From positions 3,534,001 through 3,598,000 of the forward strand of contig NZ_CP030034.1 of assembly GCF_006874625.1 (NCBI RefSeq): a DNA stretch of 64,000 bases, read 5' to 3'. Source of the stretch: Bdellovibrio sp. NC01. Lineage in GTDB: Bacteria; Bdellovibrionota; Bdellovibrionia; Bdellovibrionales; Bdellovibrionaceae. Positions 26,482 to 35,150 of the stretch are shown piece after piece; the stretch's first letter is position 1; each line of letters begins with the position of its first letter. A program made the translations under genes and the position numbers. The notes beneath the pieces were generated by a model, which was not told the DNA's origin, ran no database searches, and was given only the letters and a program-made list of their open reading frames with translations.

Positions 26482-27444
26482 ATGATAAACACACCAAATC
26501 GCGAATTTTATCCAGAGATCGAACCGTACAATAAAGGTTTCTTCAAAACTTCTGAACTTCATAACTTATATTTTGAAGAAGTCGGCAATCCCCAAGGTAA
26601 ACCCGTTGTGTTCCTTCACGGCGGACCCGGTGGCGGCATTCACCCCGATCATCGTCGTTTCTTTGATCCAAAAACTTATCGTATTATTTTGTTCGATCAA
26701 CGCGGTTCGGGCCAATCAACTCCAAGCGCAGAACTTCGTGACAACTCAACTTGGGATCTAGTCAGCGACATTGAAAAGCTCCGCGAGTTTTTCAAAATCG
26801 AAAACTGGGTTGTGTTCGGTGGCAGCTGGGGTTCAACTCTGGCGTTGGCCTACGCGATCACTCATCCTGAACGAGTCAAAGCGTTGGTCTTGCGTGGAAT
26901 TTTCTTGTGTCGTCCTTCAGAAATTAAATGGTTTTATCAAGAAGGTGCTTCACACATTTTCCCAGACGTGTGGGATGAATACTTGAAACCAATTCCAGTC
27001 AACGAACGTCACGACATGGTGGCAGCGTACTACAAACGCCTGACTCACGCAGATGCGAACATCCGCTTGGAAGCCGCAAAAGCCTGGAGCAAGTGGGAAG
27101 CAGCAACTTCGCGCCTTTACGTTGATCCAAAAGCAGTCGATGAGTTTGACGATCCTGAATATGCATTAAGCTTCGCGCGTATCGAATGCCACTACTTCAC
27201 GAACAACGCGTTCTTTAAGACTAACAATTGGCTTTTAGAAAACGTCGATAAGATTCGTAAGATTCCTGGCTTCATCGTGCAAGGACGTTACGATGTTGTG
27301 TGCCCAGCAACCTCTGCATGGGAGCTTCACAAGGCATGGCCAGAAGCAAAATTTACAATCGTTGCGGATGCCGGACATGCAGCTGCAGAGCCCGGAACTC
27401 GCTCAGCTCTAATAGAAGCGACAGACGCTTGCAGAAGCTTGTAA
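26482..27444 (+). CDS. pip: Proline iminopeptidase (alpha/beta hydrolase, S33)
   Basis: 320 residues from ATG 26482 (AAAGGA 9 bases upstream; the in-frame ATG at 26443 lacks an SD). Removes N-terminal proline from peptides, useful when digesting prey protein. Signatures: FLHGGPGGGIHPDHRRFFDP, FDQRGSGQS, VFGGSWGSTLALAY with the nucleophile Ser, VQGRYDVVCP with the catalytic Asp, and a GHAAAEPG His near the C terminus. Cytoplasmic (no signal). Followed by a perfect 12-bp hairpin. Confidence 0.94.
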   Translation: MINTPNREFYPEIEPYNKGFFKTSELHNLYFEEVGNPQGKPVVFLHGGPGGGIHPDHRRFFDPKTYRIILFDQRGSGQSTPSAELRDNSTWDLVSDIEKLREFFKIENWVVFGGSWGSTLALAYAITHPERVKALVLRGIFLCRPSEIKWFYQEGASHIFPDVWDEYLKPIPVNERHDMVAAYYKRLTHADANIRLEAAKAWSKWEAATSRLYVDPKAVDEFDDPEYALSFARIECHYFTNNAFFKTNNWLLENVDKIRKIPGFIVQGRYDVVCPATSAWELHKAWPEAKFTIVADAGHAAAEPGTRSALIEATDACRSL

Positions 27445-27453
27445 GTCTTTCAC

Positions 27454-27480
27454 ATAAGAGGTCTCACAGAGACCTCTTAT
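27454..27480 (+). terminator. Perfect hairpin after pip
   Basis: 12-bp perfect stem (27454-27465 with 27469-27480, loop ACA). No T-run follows, so termination or 3'-end protection is likely but not certain. Confidence 0.55.
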
Positions 27481-27579
27481 GGCACCTATAAGTATTAATT
27501 TGTTGTAAAGTGGTTCCAAATTGGGTTTATTCAACCCACGCATTGCATATAGTAATGCAACTTAATCCGGGGGGATTTG

Positions 27580-28554
27580 GTGGGGTTGAATAAAGGTCTT
27601 GTACTAGGGGTTCTTTCAACACTTACATTCGCAGCTTGCTCTCCAAATAAAGCTGCCGACACAAACGCTCAAGTAGACGCTTCGAGCACTCAAGACTCTG
27701 CAATCATTAACGGAAAATTAGTTACTGCAGACGATCAAATCTCTAAAAATATCGTGGGCATCATCAGCGCCAACAAAGACGAAGAAGGCGAAGCAATCTG
27801 CACAGGCTCACTTCTTCCAGGTAACTTGGTTCTGACAGCTGCACACTGCCTAGGCGATTACATGATGATCGTTTTCGCTCCAGATATGGATACAGCAACT
27901 GAAGGCCAAATGCTTCCAGTTGATAAAGCAGCGGCTTCTCCTTACTGGGAATCTCGCAAAAACCAAGATAAAGACACAGGTGACGTTGCACTTCTTCACT
28001 ACAAAGGCACGACTCCAAAAGGCTTCATCCCTGCGACAATGTTGACGGATATGTCAGTGTTGCAAAAGGGTGCGAAAGTGACTCTTGCTGGTTACGGTGC
28101 GAACAAAGTGACGTTGACTCCAATCGACAGCAAAACTTACCCAGACATCATCAACGCGATCCAAACTGGTAAAGTTATCTGCGATGACAACATGAAGCTT
28201 ACAAACTGTGTAGAGAACAACATGTTCGGTGCAGGTCAACTTCGCAAAACTGACAACGTTAAGATCGAAGATCCTAAGTTCTCTTTGACTGAAGTTCTTT
28301 TGAATCAAAAACAAGGCGAGGGTGCTTGCCACGGTGACTCTGGCGGCCCAGCGTACATCACTGTTAAAGGCAAAATCTACTTGTGGGGTATCACAAACCG
28401 TGGAGAGAGAGATCCTAAAAACGATTGCTCTCAATACTCTGTGTACACAAAAGCTTACTCTTACAAAACTTGGTTGAATGGCGTAGCGAAACAATTCACT
28501 GCTCCTTCAATCACAGATCCAAATCGTCTTGGTTCTTCGCAAACTGCTAACTAA
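27580..28554 (+). CDS. Trypsin-like serine protease, probable lipoprotein
   Basis: About 324 residues. Secretion signal ending in LTFAAC, a probable though not ideal lipobox, then a polar linker. Chymotrypsin-fold catalytic residues: His in LTAAHCLG, Asp in DVALLHYK, Ser in GACHGDSGGPAY; IINGK resembles the mature N terminus IVGG. Start is uncertain: GTG 27580 has GGGGGA just upstream, and TTG 27577 or TTG 27586 are possible. Followed by a terminator and by a second protease of the same fold, so the pair probably arose by duplication. Likely degrades prey or external protein. Confidence 0.9.
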   Translation: MGLNKGLVLGVLSTLTFAACSPNKAADTNAQVDASSTQDSAIINGKLVTADDQISKNIVGIISANKDEEGEAICTGSLLPGNLVLTAAHCLGDYMMIVFAPDMDTATEGQMLPVDKAAASPYWESRKNQDKDTGDVALLHYKGTTPKGFIPATMLTDMSVLQKGAKVTLAGYGANKVTLTPIDSKTYPDIINAIQTGKVICDDNMKLTNCVENNMFGAGQLRKTDNVKIEDPKFSLTEVLLNQKQGEGACHGDSGGPAYITVKGKIYLWGITNRGERDPKNDCSQYSVYTKAYSYKTWLNGVAKQFTAPSITDPNRLGSSQTAN

Positions 28555-28583
28555 CACGATCTAGAAACATTTTTTCAAAATCT

Positions 28584-28622
28584 AAAAGGGCTGCTACTAA
28601 ACGAGCAGCCCTTTTGTTATTT
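28584..28622 (+). terminator. Terminator between the two proteases
   Basis: 12-bp stem (28584-28595 with 28604-28615, loop ACTAAACG) ending in CTTTTGTTATTT. Confidence 0.85.
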
Positions 28623-28630
28623 CCTTCACC

Positions 28631-29482
28631 ATGAAAACGAAAATGTTGTACGTCGGCTCTTTAGTCGTTTTTGTCCTTTGCGGATGTCAGAACAACTCTG
28701 ACCGCAAGGTTGAGTTATTGCCTGCATCGCAGCCTGCGATTGTTGGTGGTAATGAGACTAGTCCCACATATGCTCCAGGTCGCACCGTGGCCTTCTTGGT
28801 GGATTCTTCTACCAACATGTCGTGCACGGGCACCATTATCCATGAGCGCCTGATACTCACGGCGGCTCACTGTATTGGCCCGGCCAAACAAATCACGATG
28901 GCGTTCGGTAACTTGCCTTTGCAAGGTCCCTTTGATCTTCGTCGCAGCAAAGACGTGATCGTCCATGACGAATACAATAAAGCCAGCACAGACGCGCGTA
29001 ACGATCTGGCGTTGATTTTATTGGATCAACCCATCCCAGAAGGCTTCTTCCCGGTGAAGCTGCCTTCAACAAGCTTTAGCCTTTCTACAAACGAAGTGTT
29101 CTTGGCTTTGGGTTACGGTCGCACAACTGGCAAACGTTCCAACAATCCAGCCGATATGCAGGGTTCGGGCGTTCTTCGCCACGTGGGCTTGCAAATCGAT
29201 TCTGTCAGTCAAGACGGCAAGCAGTTTCGCGTGGATCAAAGCAACGGCACAGGGATTTGCAATGGCGACTCTGGCGGCCCGGCATTGATCCGTTTCCGTA
29301 ATACTTATTATGTCATGGGTATTGCTTCTGCGACGTTGTGGACAGTGCCACGCGAATTAAGCGGCGATGAAAAAGACACGTACATTGAACAGAAAGATTT
29401 CTGCAAAGAAAAATCAATCTACATGAACGTGATTAATTATTTGCCGTGGATTCAAGAACAATCACAAAAGCTGTTGAATTAA
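28631..29482 (+). CDS. Trypsin-like serine protease lipoprotein
   Basis: 283 residues. Lipobox LCGC (Cys19) gives an acylated N terminus, so it is anchored in a membrane. The activation-type motif IVGG follows about 20 residues later. Catalytic residues are in LTAAHCIG, NDLALILL and ICNGDSGGPAL. It starts just after the preceding terminator and may have its own promoter inside that short gap. The 3' end overlaps the convergent menH by 21 bases. Confidence 0.9.
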   Translation: MKTKMLYVGSLVVFVLCGCQNNSDRKVELLPASQPAIVGGNETSPTYAPGRTVAFLVDSSTNMSCTGTIIHERLILTAAHCIGPAKQITMAFGNLPLQGPFDLRRSKDVIVHDEYNKASTDARNDLALILLDQPIPEGFFPVKLPSTSFSLSTNEVFLALGYGRTTGKRSNNPADMQGSGVLRHVGLQIDSVSQDGKQFRVDQSNGTGICNGDSGGPALIRFRNTYYVMGIASATLWTVPRELSGDEKDTYIEQKDFCKEKSIYMNVINYLPWIQEQSQKLLN

Positions 29483-30229
29483 GATCTTAATCTTTTCCGC
29501 AAGATCCTTGGGGCTATCGAATAAAACTCGGTGGGACGCTTCAGGGATCACATCCGTCTTAAGCTGTTTAATATCCGCACGTAAAGTTTCAGCAAGTGCC
29601 ACAAACTTTTCGTCACGCTCCCCGACAACCCAGCTAATTTTATTTGCTAGCTCTTGAATCAGCGGACGCATGTTTTTTTGCTGAGCCAACGACCATTGAG
29701 TCAGCGCTAAGCCCAACAATTCGCGCGAATAATCTTTTTCGATACGCGTGGGTTCTTTTTCACTGCCCCCGAATACGGGCTGCGCATTCCAGTTGTTGAT
29801 CAAAGTTTCCCATGACGATTTCAAAAACTCTTCGGCCCAATATGAATCACTCATCCAACGTTGACGGCGTTCTTCCGATTGCGGATCAAAGTTTGCGAAG
29901 TGATCGTTGAAACCAGGATTTGTCGAAATTAATAAAGACTTGTACCACAGTGCTGGCTTCTGCTCGAGCGCGTGCAAAGCAAGGCGACCGCCCAACGAAT
30001 AGCCGATCAGCACGTTGCGATCTGCTCCGTGCGTTTCCATCTGCACCCAGCGATTGAAGTTCTGCGCCCACGTTGCAAAGTTATGTGTCGGACTTAGATT
30101 TTTATCTTTGAAATAGTCGGGCGTATAGATCTTGATACGATCATTCTTAGGCAAAGACGCTTTTACAGCCTCCCAATCTGCCGGTCTTCCAAGAAATCCG
30201 TGAAGTAAGAAAAGATTTACTCTTTCCAC
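29462..30229 (-). CDS. menH: MenH-like alpha/beta hydrolase (SHCHC synthase)
   Basis: 255 residues from a GTG start with GGAG upstream. MenH eliminates pyruvate from SEPHCHC to give SHCHC in menaquinone synthesis. Nucleophile Ser78 in LIGYSLGGRLALH, oxyanion segment LLHGFLGRPADW, and His in EASHRVLF. The start overlaps the menD stop by 13 bases, which supports MenH over a generic hydrolase. Convergent with, and overlapping, the serine protease gene. Confidence 0.88.
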   Translation of the reverse strand: MERVNLFLLHGFLGRPADWEAVKASLPKNDRIKIYTPDYFKDKNLSPTHNFATWAQNFNRWVQMETHGADRNVLIGYSLGGRLALHALEQKPALWYKSLLISTNPGFNDHFANFDPQSEERRQRWMSDSYWAEEFLKSSWETLINNWNAQPVFGGSEKEPTRIEKDYSRELLGLALTQWSLAQQKNMRPLIQELANKISWVVGERDEKFVALAETLRADIKQLKTDVIPEASHRVLFDSPKDLAEKIKILIQQLL

Positions 30230-31788
30230 AGAGCTTCCAGCTCCTTCCAGAACTCCTGCGTCTGTTGCGCATCAGGGATGAGTTCAATGATCTGTTTATC
30301 AGCTAAGTCAGTAGTCACAGGTATATTATGCCACTGCTGATAAGACCAATTCCACATCTTTGCCCATGATTCGAAAGAAATCTGATGTTTGTTTATGAAA
30401 ATCTCTTTCTTAAACATTCTCGAGAAGATCTGACCACCACCGTTGTTGATAACAACCAGACGGAACTTCTGTGCTTCAAGCTGCGAAGTTACCCAAAGTG
30501 ACGATAAATCATACATCGCTGTTAAATCTCCAACAAGACACCAGTTTTCAGTCTCTGTTGACGACCAACCCAGGAATGTAGAGATCTGACCATCGATACC
30601 ATTCGCACCGCGATTCGCAGCCACACGCAAAGGCAAGCTGTGCAAATCTGCGCACGAATCCCATTCACGAATCGGCAACGAGTTACCAAGATACACCGAT
30701 GCACCTTTTGCTTTTTTCGACAAAGAGTGAATCATACCTTGTTCTGAGTTCGGATATTTTTCTAAAAGCGCGCGAACCTTCGCTGCTTTTTCTGAATCGT
30801 CAAAATTGATTTTCACGTTTTCAGAATGTTTCGACGTGAATTCAACCTGACTTAAAAGATCCAATGAATTGATATGCTGAACTTCACGACTTAAACCCGT
30901 GTAGTGATTAAAGCCGACAGAGAACACTGGGATATCACGGTATTTATCTTCAAGATCACGCCACAAACGCACCGTCGGCACACCACCGATACGCAAGATC
31001 GAATCGCACTCGCCCGATTTCAAAATTCGGTGAATCATTTGTTCGCCGGATTGAATCAAGATGTCTTGCAATTCAGGATGACCACGCAGACTTGAAATAC
31101 CTTCCGCATATGTTGGCGCTTTGTAGTGTTTCAAAAATTCCAAAACCGTGCCATAGGCTTTTTCCGGTAAGATACCGACAATCACCAGTGGCTTATGCGT
31201 GTTCAAGAATTTTTCCATCTCTTTCAAAGTTCCCAATGGCAACTGACCTGGAAGTCTGATTCTTTCAGGATGTTGAGGAATTTTGATTTGTGGAATTGGG
31301 CCGTCGATCAATGGTTCTTCAAAGCACACGTTGACGTGAACTGGTTTTTTCCACGACAAGCTTTTGAAAGACAAATGCGAATTTTCCGCATCGATATCCA
31401 AAGCCACTTCGTTGTAGTAAGAAAAGATACCCACTTGTTCAATCGTTTGCGGAGCCCCTGAACCACGATAGTGTTTCGGGCGATCGGCGGTGACCATAAT
31501 CAATGGCAACGAAGAATAAGTCCCTTCAACTGCTGCTGGCAAAAGTTCTGCCACCGCAGTTCCTGAAGTTGTCATGATCGCAACCGGACGACGAGTGCTT
31601 GCAATTCTACCAAGCGCAAAAAACGCAGCCGAGCGTTCTTCGAAGAATGTGTACACCTTCAAATTGCGATTCTCATCCAAGACGTGAACCAATGGGCTAT
31701 TACGAGCGCCCGCGCATAACACAAATTCGCGCACACCCGTGTCCACTAATGCTTGGACAACTTTTGCTGCTAGTTCCATATTTGTCAT
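30217..31788 (-). CDS. menD: SEPHCHC synthase MenD
   Basis: 523 residues. ThDP- and Mg-dependent addition of 2-oxoglutarate to isochorismate. Motifs: FFEERSAAFFALGRIA (ThDP-activating Glu), GTAVAELLPAAVEG, VTADRP, NRGANGIDGQISTFLG and the GDLTAMYDLSSLW metal/ThDP segment near the C terminus. Overlaps menF by 4 bases upstream and menH by 13 downstream. Slightly shorter than the 550-residue enterobacterial enzyme. Confidence 0.94.
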   Translation of the reverse strand: MTNMELAAKVVQALVDTGVREFVLCAGARNSPLVHVLDENRNLKVYTFFEERSAAFFALGRIASTRRPVAIMTTSGTAVAELLPAAVEGTYSSLPLIMVTADRPKHYRGSGAPQTIEQVGIFSYYNEVALDIDAENSHLSFKSLSWKKPVHVNVCFEEPLIDGPIPQIKIPQHPERIRLPGQLPLGTLKEMEKFLNTHKPLVIVGILPEKAYGTVLEFLKHYKAPTYAEGISSLRGHPELQDILIQSGEQMIHRILKSGECDSILRIGGVPTVRLWRDLEDKYRDIPVFSVGFNHYTGLSREVQHINSLDLLSQVEFTSKHSENVKINFDDSEKAAKVRALLEKYPNSEQGMIHSLSKKAKGASVYLGNSLPIREWDSCADLHSLPLRVAANRGANGIDGQISTFLGWSSTETENWCLVGDLTAMYDLSSLWVTSQLEAQKFRLVVINNGGGQIFSRMFKKEIFINKHQISFESWAKMWNWSYQQWHNIPVTTDLADKQIIELIPDAQQTQEFWKELEALWKE

Positions 31789-32870
31789 AATTCAAGCCCC
31801 AAAATCTTTTTCACTGACAGACGTTTCTGGAAGAGTTCTCTCCACTCGCGATCAAGTTCACTTGCTGGAACAATCCCGCATCCTGATCCAATCATCGCTT
31901 CTTCGCTATTCCACTGCAAATTTCTAATGCCGACAAGACACACAGCCTTATCCTGAGCAATGAATGCCATCGGCCCGCCATAACCGCCGCGCCCTTCTTG
32001 CCCCGGATACTGCGCCATCCACTTATAACCTGCTGAACGAGGTGCCACGCCCAATGCCGGCGTCGGGTGAAGCTCTTTCGTCAACGCCACAAAATCAGGA
32101 CGGGTCTGACATTGCACAGAGAAATCGGTTTTTAAGTGGTACAACGTCGGCAATTCCAAAATGTAAGGGCCTTTGGTTTTAATCGCGCCCCATTTTGCCA
32201 AACGTTGTTTTAAATCTTGAACAACCAGATCGTGCTCTTCCATCTCTTTTGCGTCTTGCAGAAGTGATTCACGTTCTGTGCTTTCGCTTTTTGGGCAAGT
32301 GCCCGCTAACGCCATCGTGTTCAACTGATCATTTTCAAAATCAAATAAAGTTTCTGGAGTTGCACCCAACACGCCTTCACCGTTTTGCCAAAATCCATAC
32401 ACAAACAAAGTGTCTGGTGCTTTTGTTAATGTCAGCAACATGCGCGCGCGATCAACAGCTGCCACGGTTTGCTTGCTGCGAGCGAAAATCACAGGAACTG
32501 CTTTTTGAATTTCACCGTGACGAATTTTCTCCTGCATCGAGTTCAATGCTACGGCAAAATCGTCTTTGCTTGGCTCGTTCCACGGCGCTTTACTTAGGAG
32601 ACCTTCACTGCTGTTTTTCTGCAAAAAGCTCTCACATACTGCGACGATTTGTGATGTGTTCAACTCATAGGTGCAAACGCCTTGATAAAGTGGTTTGCTG
32701 TCGAGATCGTAGAAATCGGGCCAAAATACTGAAATTCCTTGGGTATTGGCATTTTTTACAGGCTCGAAAGGGCCCTCAATGACAGTCCATAGGCCTTTGT
32801 GTCGCAAGAGTGCCCCTGACTGCAAAAAGTTTGTAAAGCTTGGAAGCGTTATGCTATTCTGCCGATCCAC
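31785..32870 (-). CDS. menF: Isochorismate synthase
   Basis: 361 residues from GTG 32870 with GAGGGG 8 bases upstream. Converts chorismate to isochorismate, committing it to menaquinone. Chorismate-binding fold: GATPETLFD, ALAGTCPK, EMEEHDLVVQDL, LHPTPALGVAPRSAG, RGGYGGPMAF and GCGIVPASELDREW. Shorter than E. coli MenF because the variable N-terminal region is reduced. First gene of the menF-menD-menH operon; the gap to the divergent DAHP synthase gene is only 43 bases. Confidence 0.92.
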   Translation of the reverse strand: MDRQNSITLPSFTNFLQSGALLRHKGLWTVIEGPFEPVKNANTQGISVFWPDFYDLDSKPLYQGVCTYELNTSQIVAVCESFLQKNSSEGLLSKAPWNEPSKDDFAVALNSMQEKIRHGEIQKAVPVIFARSKQTVAAVDRARMLLTLTKAPDTLFVYGFWQNGEGVLGATPETLFDFENDQLNTMALAGTCPKSESTERESLLQDAKEMEEHDLVVQDLKQRLAKWGAIKTKGPYILELPTLYHLKTDFSVQCQTRPDFVALTKELHPTPALGVAPRSAGYKWMAQYPGQEGRGGYGGPMAFIAQDKAVCLVGIRNLQWNSEEAMIGSGCGIVPASELDREWRELFQKRLSVKKILGLEL

Positions 32871-32913
32871 AATAAGGCCCCTCTTTCATGGGTGAACAGA
32901 AGAAGTTCGTATT

Positions 32914-33756
32914 ATGGAAATTCAAACTATGCAAACAAGTCCCTCAACCCAAATAGTCAATATCGGCGGGTTTGATATCGGTGGTCCTAACTTCACGGTG
33001 ATTGCAGGTCCTTGCTCTATCGAAAGTCCTTCGCAATTTTTGGAAACAGCACAAGGAGTGAAAGCCGCGGGCGCTCACCTTCTTCGTGGTGGCATCTGGA
33101 AAATGCGTACGTCTTCTAAAGATTTCCAAGGCTTGGGTCCTTCGGCATTCGATTTCGTCAAAGATATCTGCAAAGAAGTGAATATGTCTTTGGTTTCTGA
33201 AGTGACTGACGCTCGTCAGATCGCTGAAGTTTATGACGTTGTTGAGTGCTTCCAAGTCGGTTCGCGCAGCATGCAAAATTACGAGCTTCTTCGTGAGCTT
33301 GGTAAACAACGCAAACCTGTTTTGTTGAAGCGCGGCCTGGCTGCTTACATCAACGAATGGATCAAAGCGGCAGAGTACGTTACAAACGGTGGCAATCCGA
33401 ATGTTATTTTGTGTGAACGTGGTATTCGTACTTTCGAAACTGCAACTCGCAACACTTTGGATTTGAACGCCGTTGCTTTTGCTAAGAAAAATACAAATCT
33501 TCCTGTGATCGTGGATCCTTCTCATGCGGTAGGTATTCGCGCTCTTGTTCCGGATCTTGCTTATGCCGCTGCCGCTGTTGGCGCTGACGGTATCATCGTT
33601 GAAGTTCATCCTCGTCCTGCAGAAGCTCTTTCTGATGGTATGCAGGCTCTGACTTTGGGTGACTTCAGCACAATGATGAAGAAGCTTGATAAAATTCTGA
33701 CGGCAATCGATAGACCTCTACACCAGACTGCTGGAGTAACTGTTCATGCACACTAA
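32914..33756 (+). CDS. aroF: 3-deoxy-7-phosphoheptulonate (DAHP) synthase, type I-beta
   Basis: 280 residues. Condenses PEP and erythrose-4-phosphate, the entry to the shikimate pathway. The compact KDO8P-synthase-like form: VIAGPCSIES, LLRGGIWKMRTSSKDFQG, QVGSRSMQNYELL, PVLLKRGL, VIVDPSHAVG and EVHPRPAEALSDG. No N-terminal ferredoxin-like or chorismate-mutase regulatory domain, so allosteric feedback is probably absent. A second in-frame ATG at 32929 is possible. Overlaps menG by 11 bases, tying chorismate supply to quinone methylation. Confidence 0.95.
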   Translation: MEIQTMQTSPSTQIVNIGGFDIGGPNFTVIAGPCSIESPSQFLETAQGVKAAGAHLLRGGIWKMRTSSKDFQGLGPSAFDFVKDICKEVNMSLVSEVTDARQIAEVYDVVECFQVGSRSMQNYELLRELGKQRKPVLLKRGLAAYINEWIKAAEYVTNGGNPNVILCERGIRTFETATRNTLDLNAVAFAKKNTNLPVIVDPSHAVGIRALVPDLAYAAAAVGADGIIVEVHPRPAEALSDGMQALTLGDFSTMMKKLDKILTAIDRPLHQTAGVTVHAH

Positions 33757-34459
33757 GCATTCTCCAAATCCAGAAATCATTCGCAATATGTTCTCTAAAG
33801 TCGCAGCGAACTACGACAAAGGGAACAACGTTCTTTCTATGGGTGTTCATCACTTGTGGAGAAAAAAACTTGTGAAATACGCTGGCACAAAGCCAGGTCA
33901 AAAAGTTTTGGATTGCGCCACTGGTACTGGTGACCTTGCGATTGAATTCAAAAAAACTGTGGGTGCTGATGGCGCGGTTATCGGTACTGATTTCTGTGCA
34001 GAGATGTTGATCCCTGCTCCAGGCAAAGCCAAAGAGCGCGGTCTTGAGATTCAGTTTGAACAAGCTGACGTGACACAACTTCAATACGCTGACAAAAACT
34101 TCGATATCACAAGCATCTCTTTTGGTATTCGTAACGTTGGCAATCCTGTGAAGGCTCTTCAAGAAATGGGACGTGTTACGAAATCAGGTGGCCATGTGAT
34201 GGTTCTTGAATTCGGCCAAGTGAACATTCCTGTGTTCGGTCCACTTTACAATTTCTATTCACAAAATATTTTGCCGAAGATCGGTGGCTTGGTGACAGGT
34301 CAAAAAGATGCTTACGAGTATCTACAAAAATCTTCAGCAGCATTCCCATGCCGCGAAGGTTTCATCGATTTGATGAAAGAAAGCGGTCAGTTCTCGAAGA
34401 TGGAATACATCTCTTTGACTGGCGGAATCGCTTATATCTACAAAGGCACTGTAAAATAA
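33746..34459 (+). CDS. menG: Demethylmenaquinone methyltransferase
   Basis: 237 residues. SAM-dependent C-methylation of demethylmenaquinone (UbiE/MenG family). N-terminal MFSKVAANYDKGNNVLSMG and KVLDCATGTGDLAIEF (SAM motif I), then SFGIRNV and the VLEFGQ...FYSQNILPKIG segment typical of the family. Because the window holds menaquinone but no ubiquinone genes, MenG is the likelier role. Ends before a strong terminator. Confidence 0.94.
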   Translation: MHTKHSPNPEIIRNMFSKVAANYDKGNNVLSMGVHHLWRKKLVKYAGTKPGQKVLDCATGTGDLAIEFKKTVGADGAVIGTDFCAEMLIPAPGKAKERGLEIQFEQADVTQLQYADKNFDITSISFGIRNVGNPVKALQEMGRVTKSGGHVMVLEFGQVNIPVFGPLYNFYSQNILPKIGGLVTGQKDAYEYLQKSSAAFPCREGFIDLMKESGQFSKMEYISLTGGIAYIYKGTVK

Positions 34460-34487
34460 TTTTGAAATTTAAAATTTCGATAATGAG

Positions 34488-34518
34488 AAAGCCGAACTGA
34501 ACGTTCGGCTTTTTTTAT
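34488..34518 (+). terminator. Terminator of aroF-menG
   Basis: Stem AAAGCCGAAC/GTTCGGCTTT (34488-34497 with 34503-34512, loop TGAAC) followed by a T-run. Confidence 0.9.
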
Positions 34519-34797
34519 TTAATCCCACCAGTAAAACACGTAGCCGCAGATCAAAAGGCCGATTACCCAAGTGTAAAGCGCACCCGAAACGAAATAGGGA
34601 TAGATCATCAAAGCTAAGCCAGAATAGACGTTGCGGGGATTGACATTTTTTTTGCCGTGACGATACAGATACCAGCCGACGGTGCTAAATAAAATGCCAG
34701 CAACGATGGCCCAAACGCTGAAGCTTAAGTCGATGGGCATTGCTTCCATGACCGTGCTTAGATTCTGTTTGAATTGTTGCTGAAATTCTTCGTTCAC
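34519..34797 (-). CDS. Small inner-membrane protein, unknown
   Basis: 92 residues with about three membrane helices (roughly 24-45, 58-75, 75-92): FSVWAIVAGILFSTVGWYLY and GLALMIYPYFVSGALYTWVIG. The GWYLYRHGKK and LALMIYPYFVS pattern occurs in a widespread small membrane-protein family without assigned function. Its end abuts the menG terminator. Nothing in the context defines a role. Confidence 0.7.
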   Translation of the reverse strand: MNEEFQQQFKQNLSTVMEAMPIDLSFSVWAIVAGILFSTVGWYLYRHGKKNVNPRNVYSGLALMIYPYFVSGALYTWVIGLLICGYVFYWWD

Positions 34798-34816
34798 TGC
34801 TCAAGTCTAAAGGATA

Positions 34817-35041
34817 CTAGGCCAACATGCGATAGAAATAAGGGGCTGGACCAACCAGAGGCGCCATTCCTTTTAAAATCTCTACGACGTCATCCATCTC
34901 ATAAGCCATCTCACCTTGAACCTTTACTTTTTCAACTTGCGGTTCAGGCGGTTTTTGAGGAGGCGGTACTTTCTGTTTCTCAGGACAACCTGAGAGGAAG
35001 AGGACCGCAATAAAAAGGAGAAAACAAGACTGCCTTTTCAT
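34817..35041 (-). CDS. Small lipoprotein with proline-rich linker
   Basis: 74 residues. Signal peptide and lipobox LSGC (Cys19), then a PPPQKPPEPQ linker and a short C-terminal segment (YEMDDVVEILKGMAPLVGPA). No family recognised. Lies 19 bases before the small membrane protein on the same strand, possibly one transcript. Confidence 0.75.
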   Translation of the reverse strand: MKRQSCFLLFIAVLFLSGCPEKQKVPPPQKPPEPQVEKVKVQGEMAYEMDDVVEILKGMAPLVGPAPYFYRMLA

Positions 35042-35096
35042 GGCTCTTATTTTCTCTCTTAGAAAGGCTTCCGCCTAGATGTTTTGTTACAGTCTG

Positions 35097-35149
35097 CCTC
35101 CGCCCGCTACTGCAGGCGGCTTTAGGAAATACTTCGGCGGAGCCGAAGT
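35097..35149. repeat. Tandem palindromes after menB
   Basis: CCGCC/GGCGG (about 35099-35118) and the perfect ACTTCGGC-GGA-GCCGAAGT (35131-35149), right after the menB stop on the minus strand. No T-run, so they may stabilise the mRNA 3' end or be copies of a dispersed palindromic repeat. Confidence 0.55.
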
Positions 35150-35150
35150 G

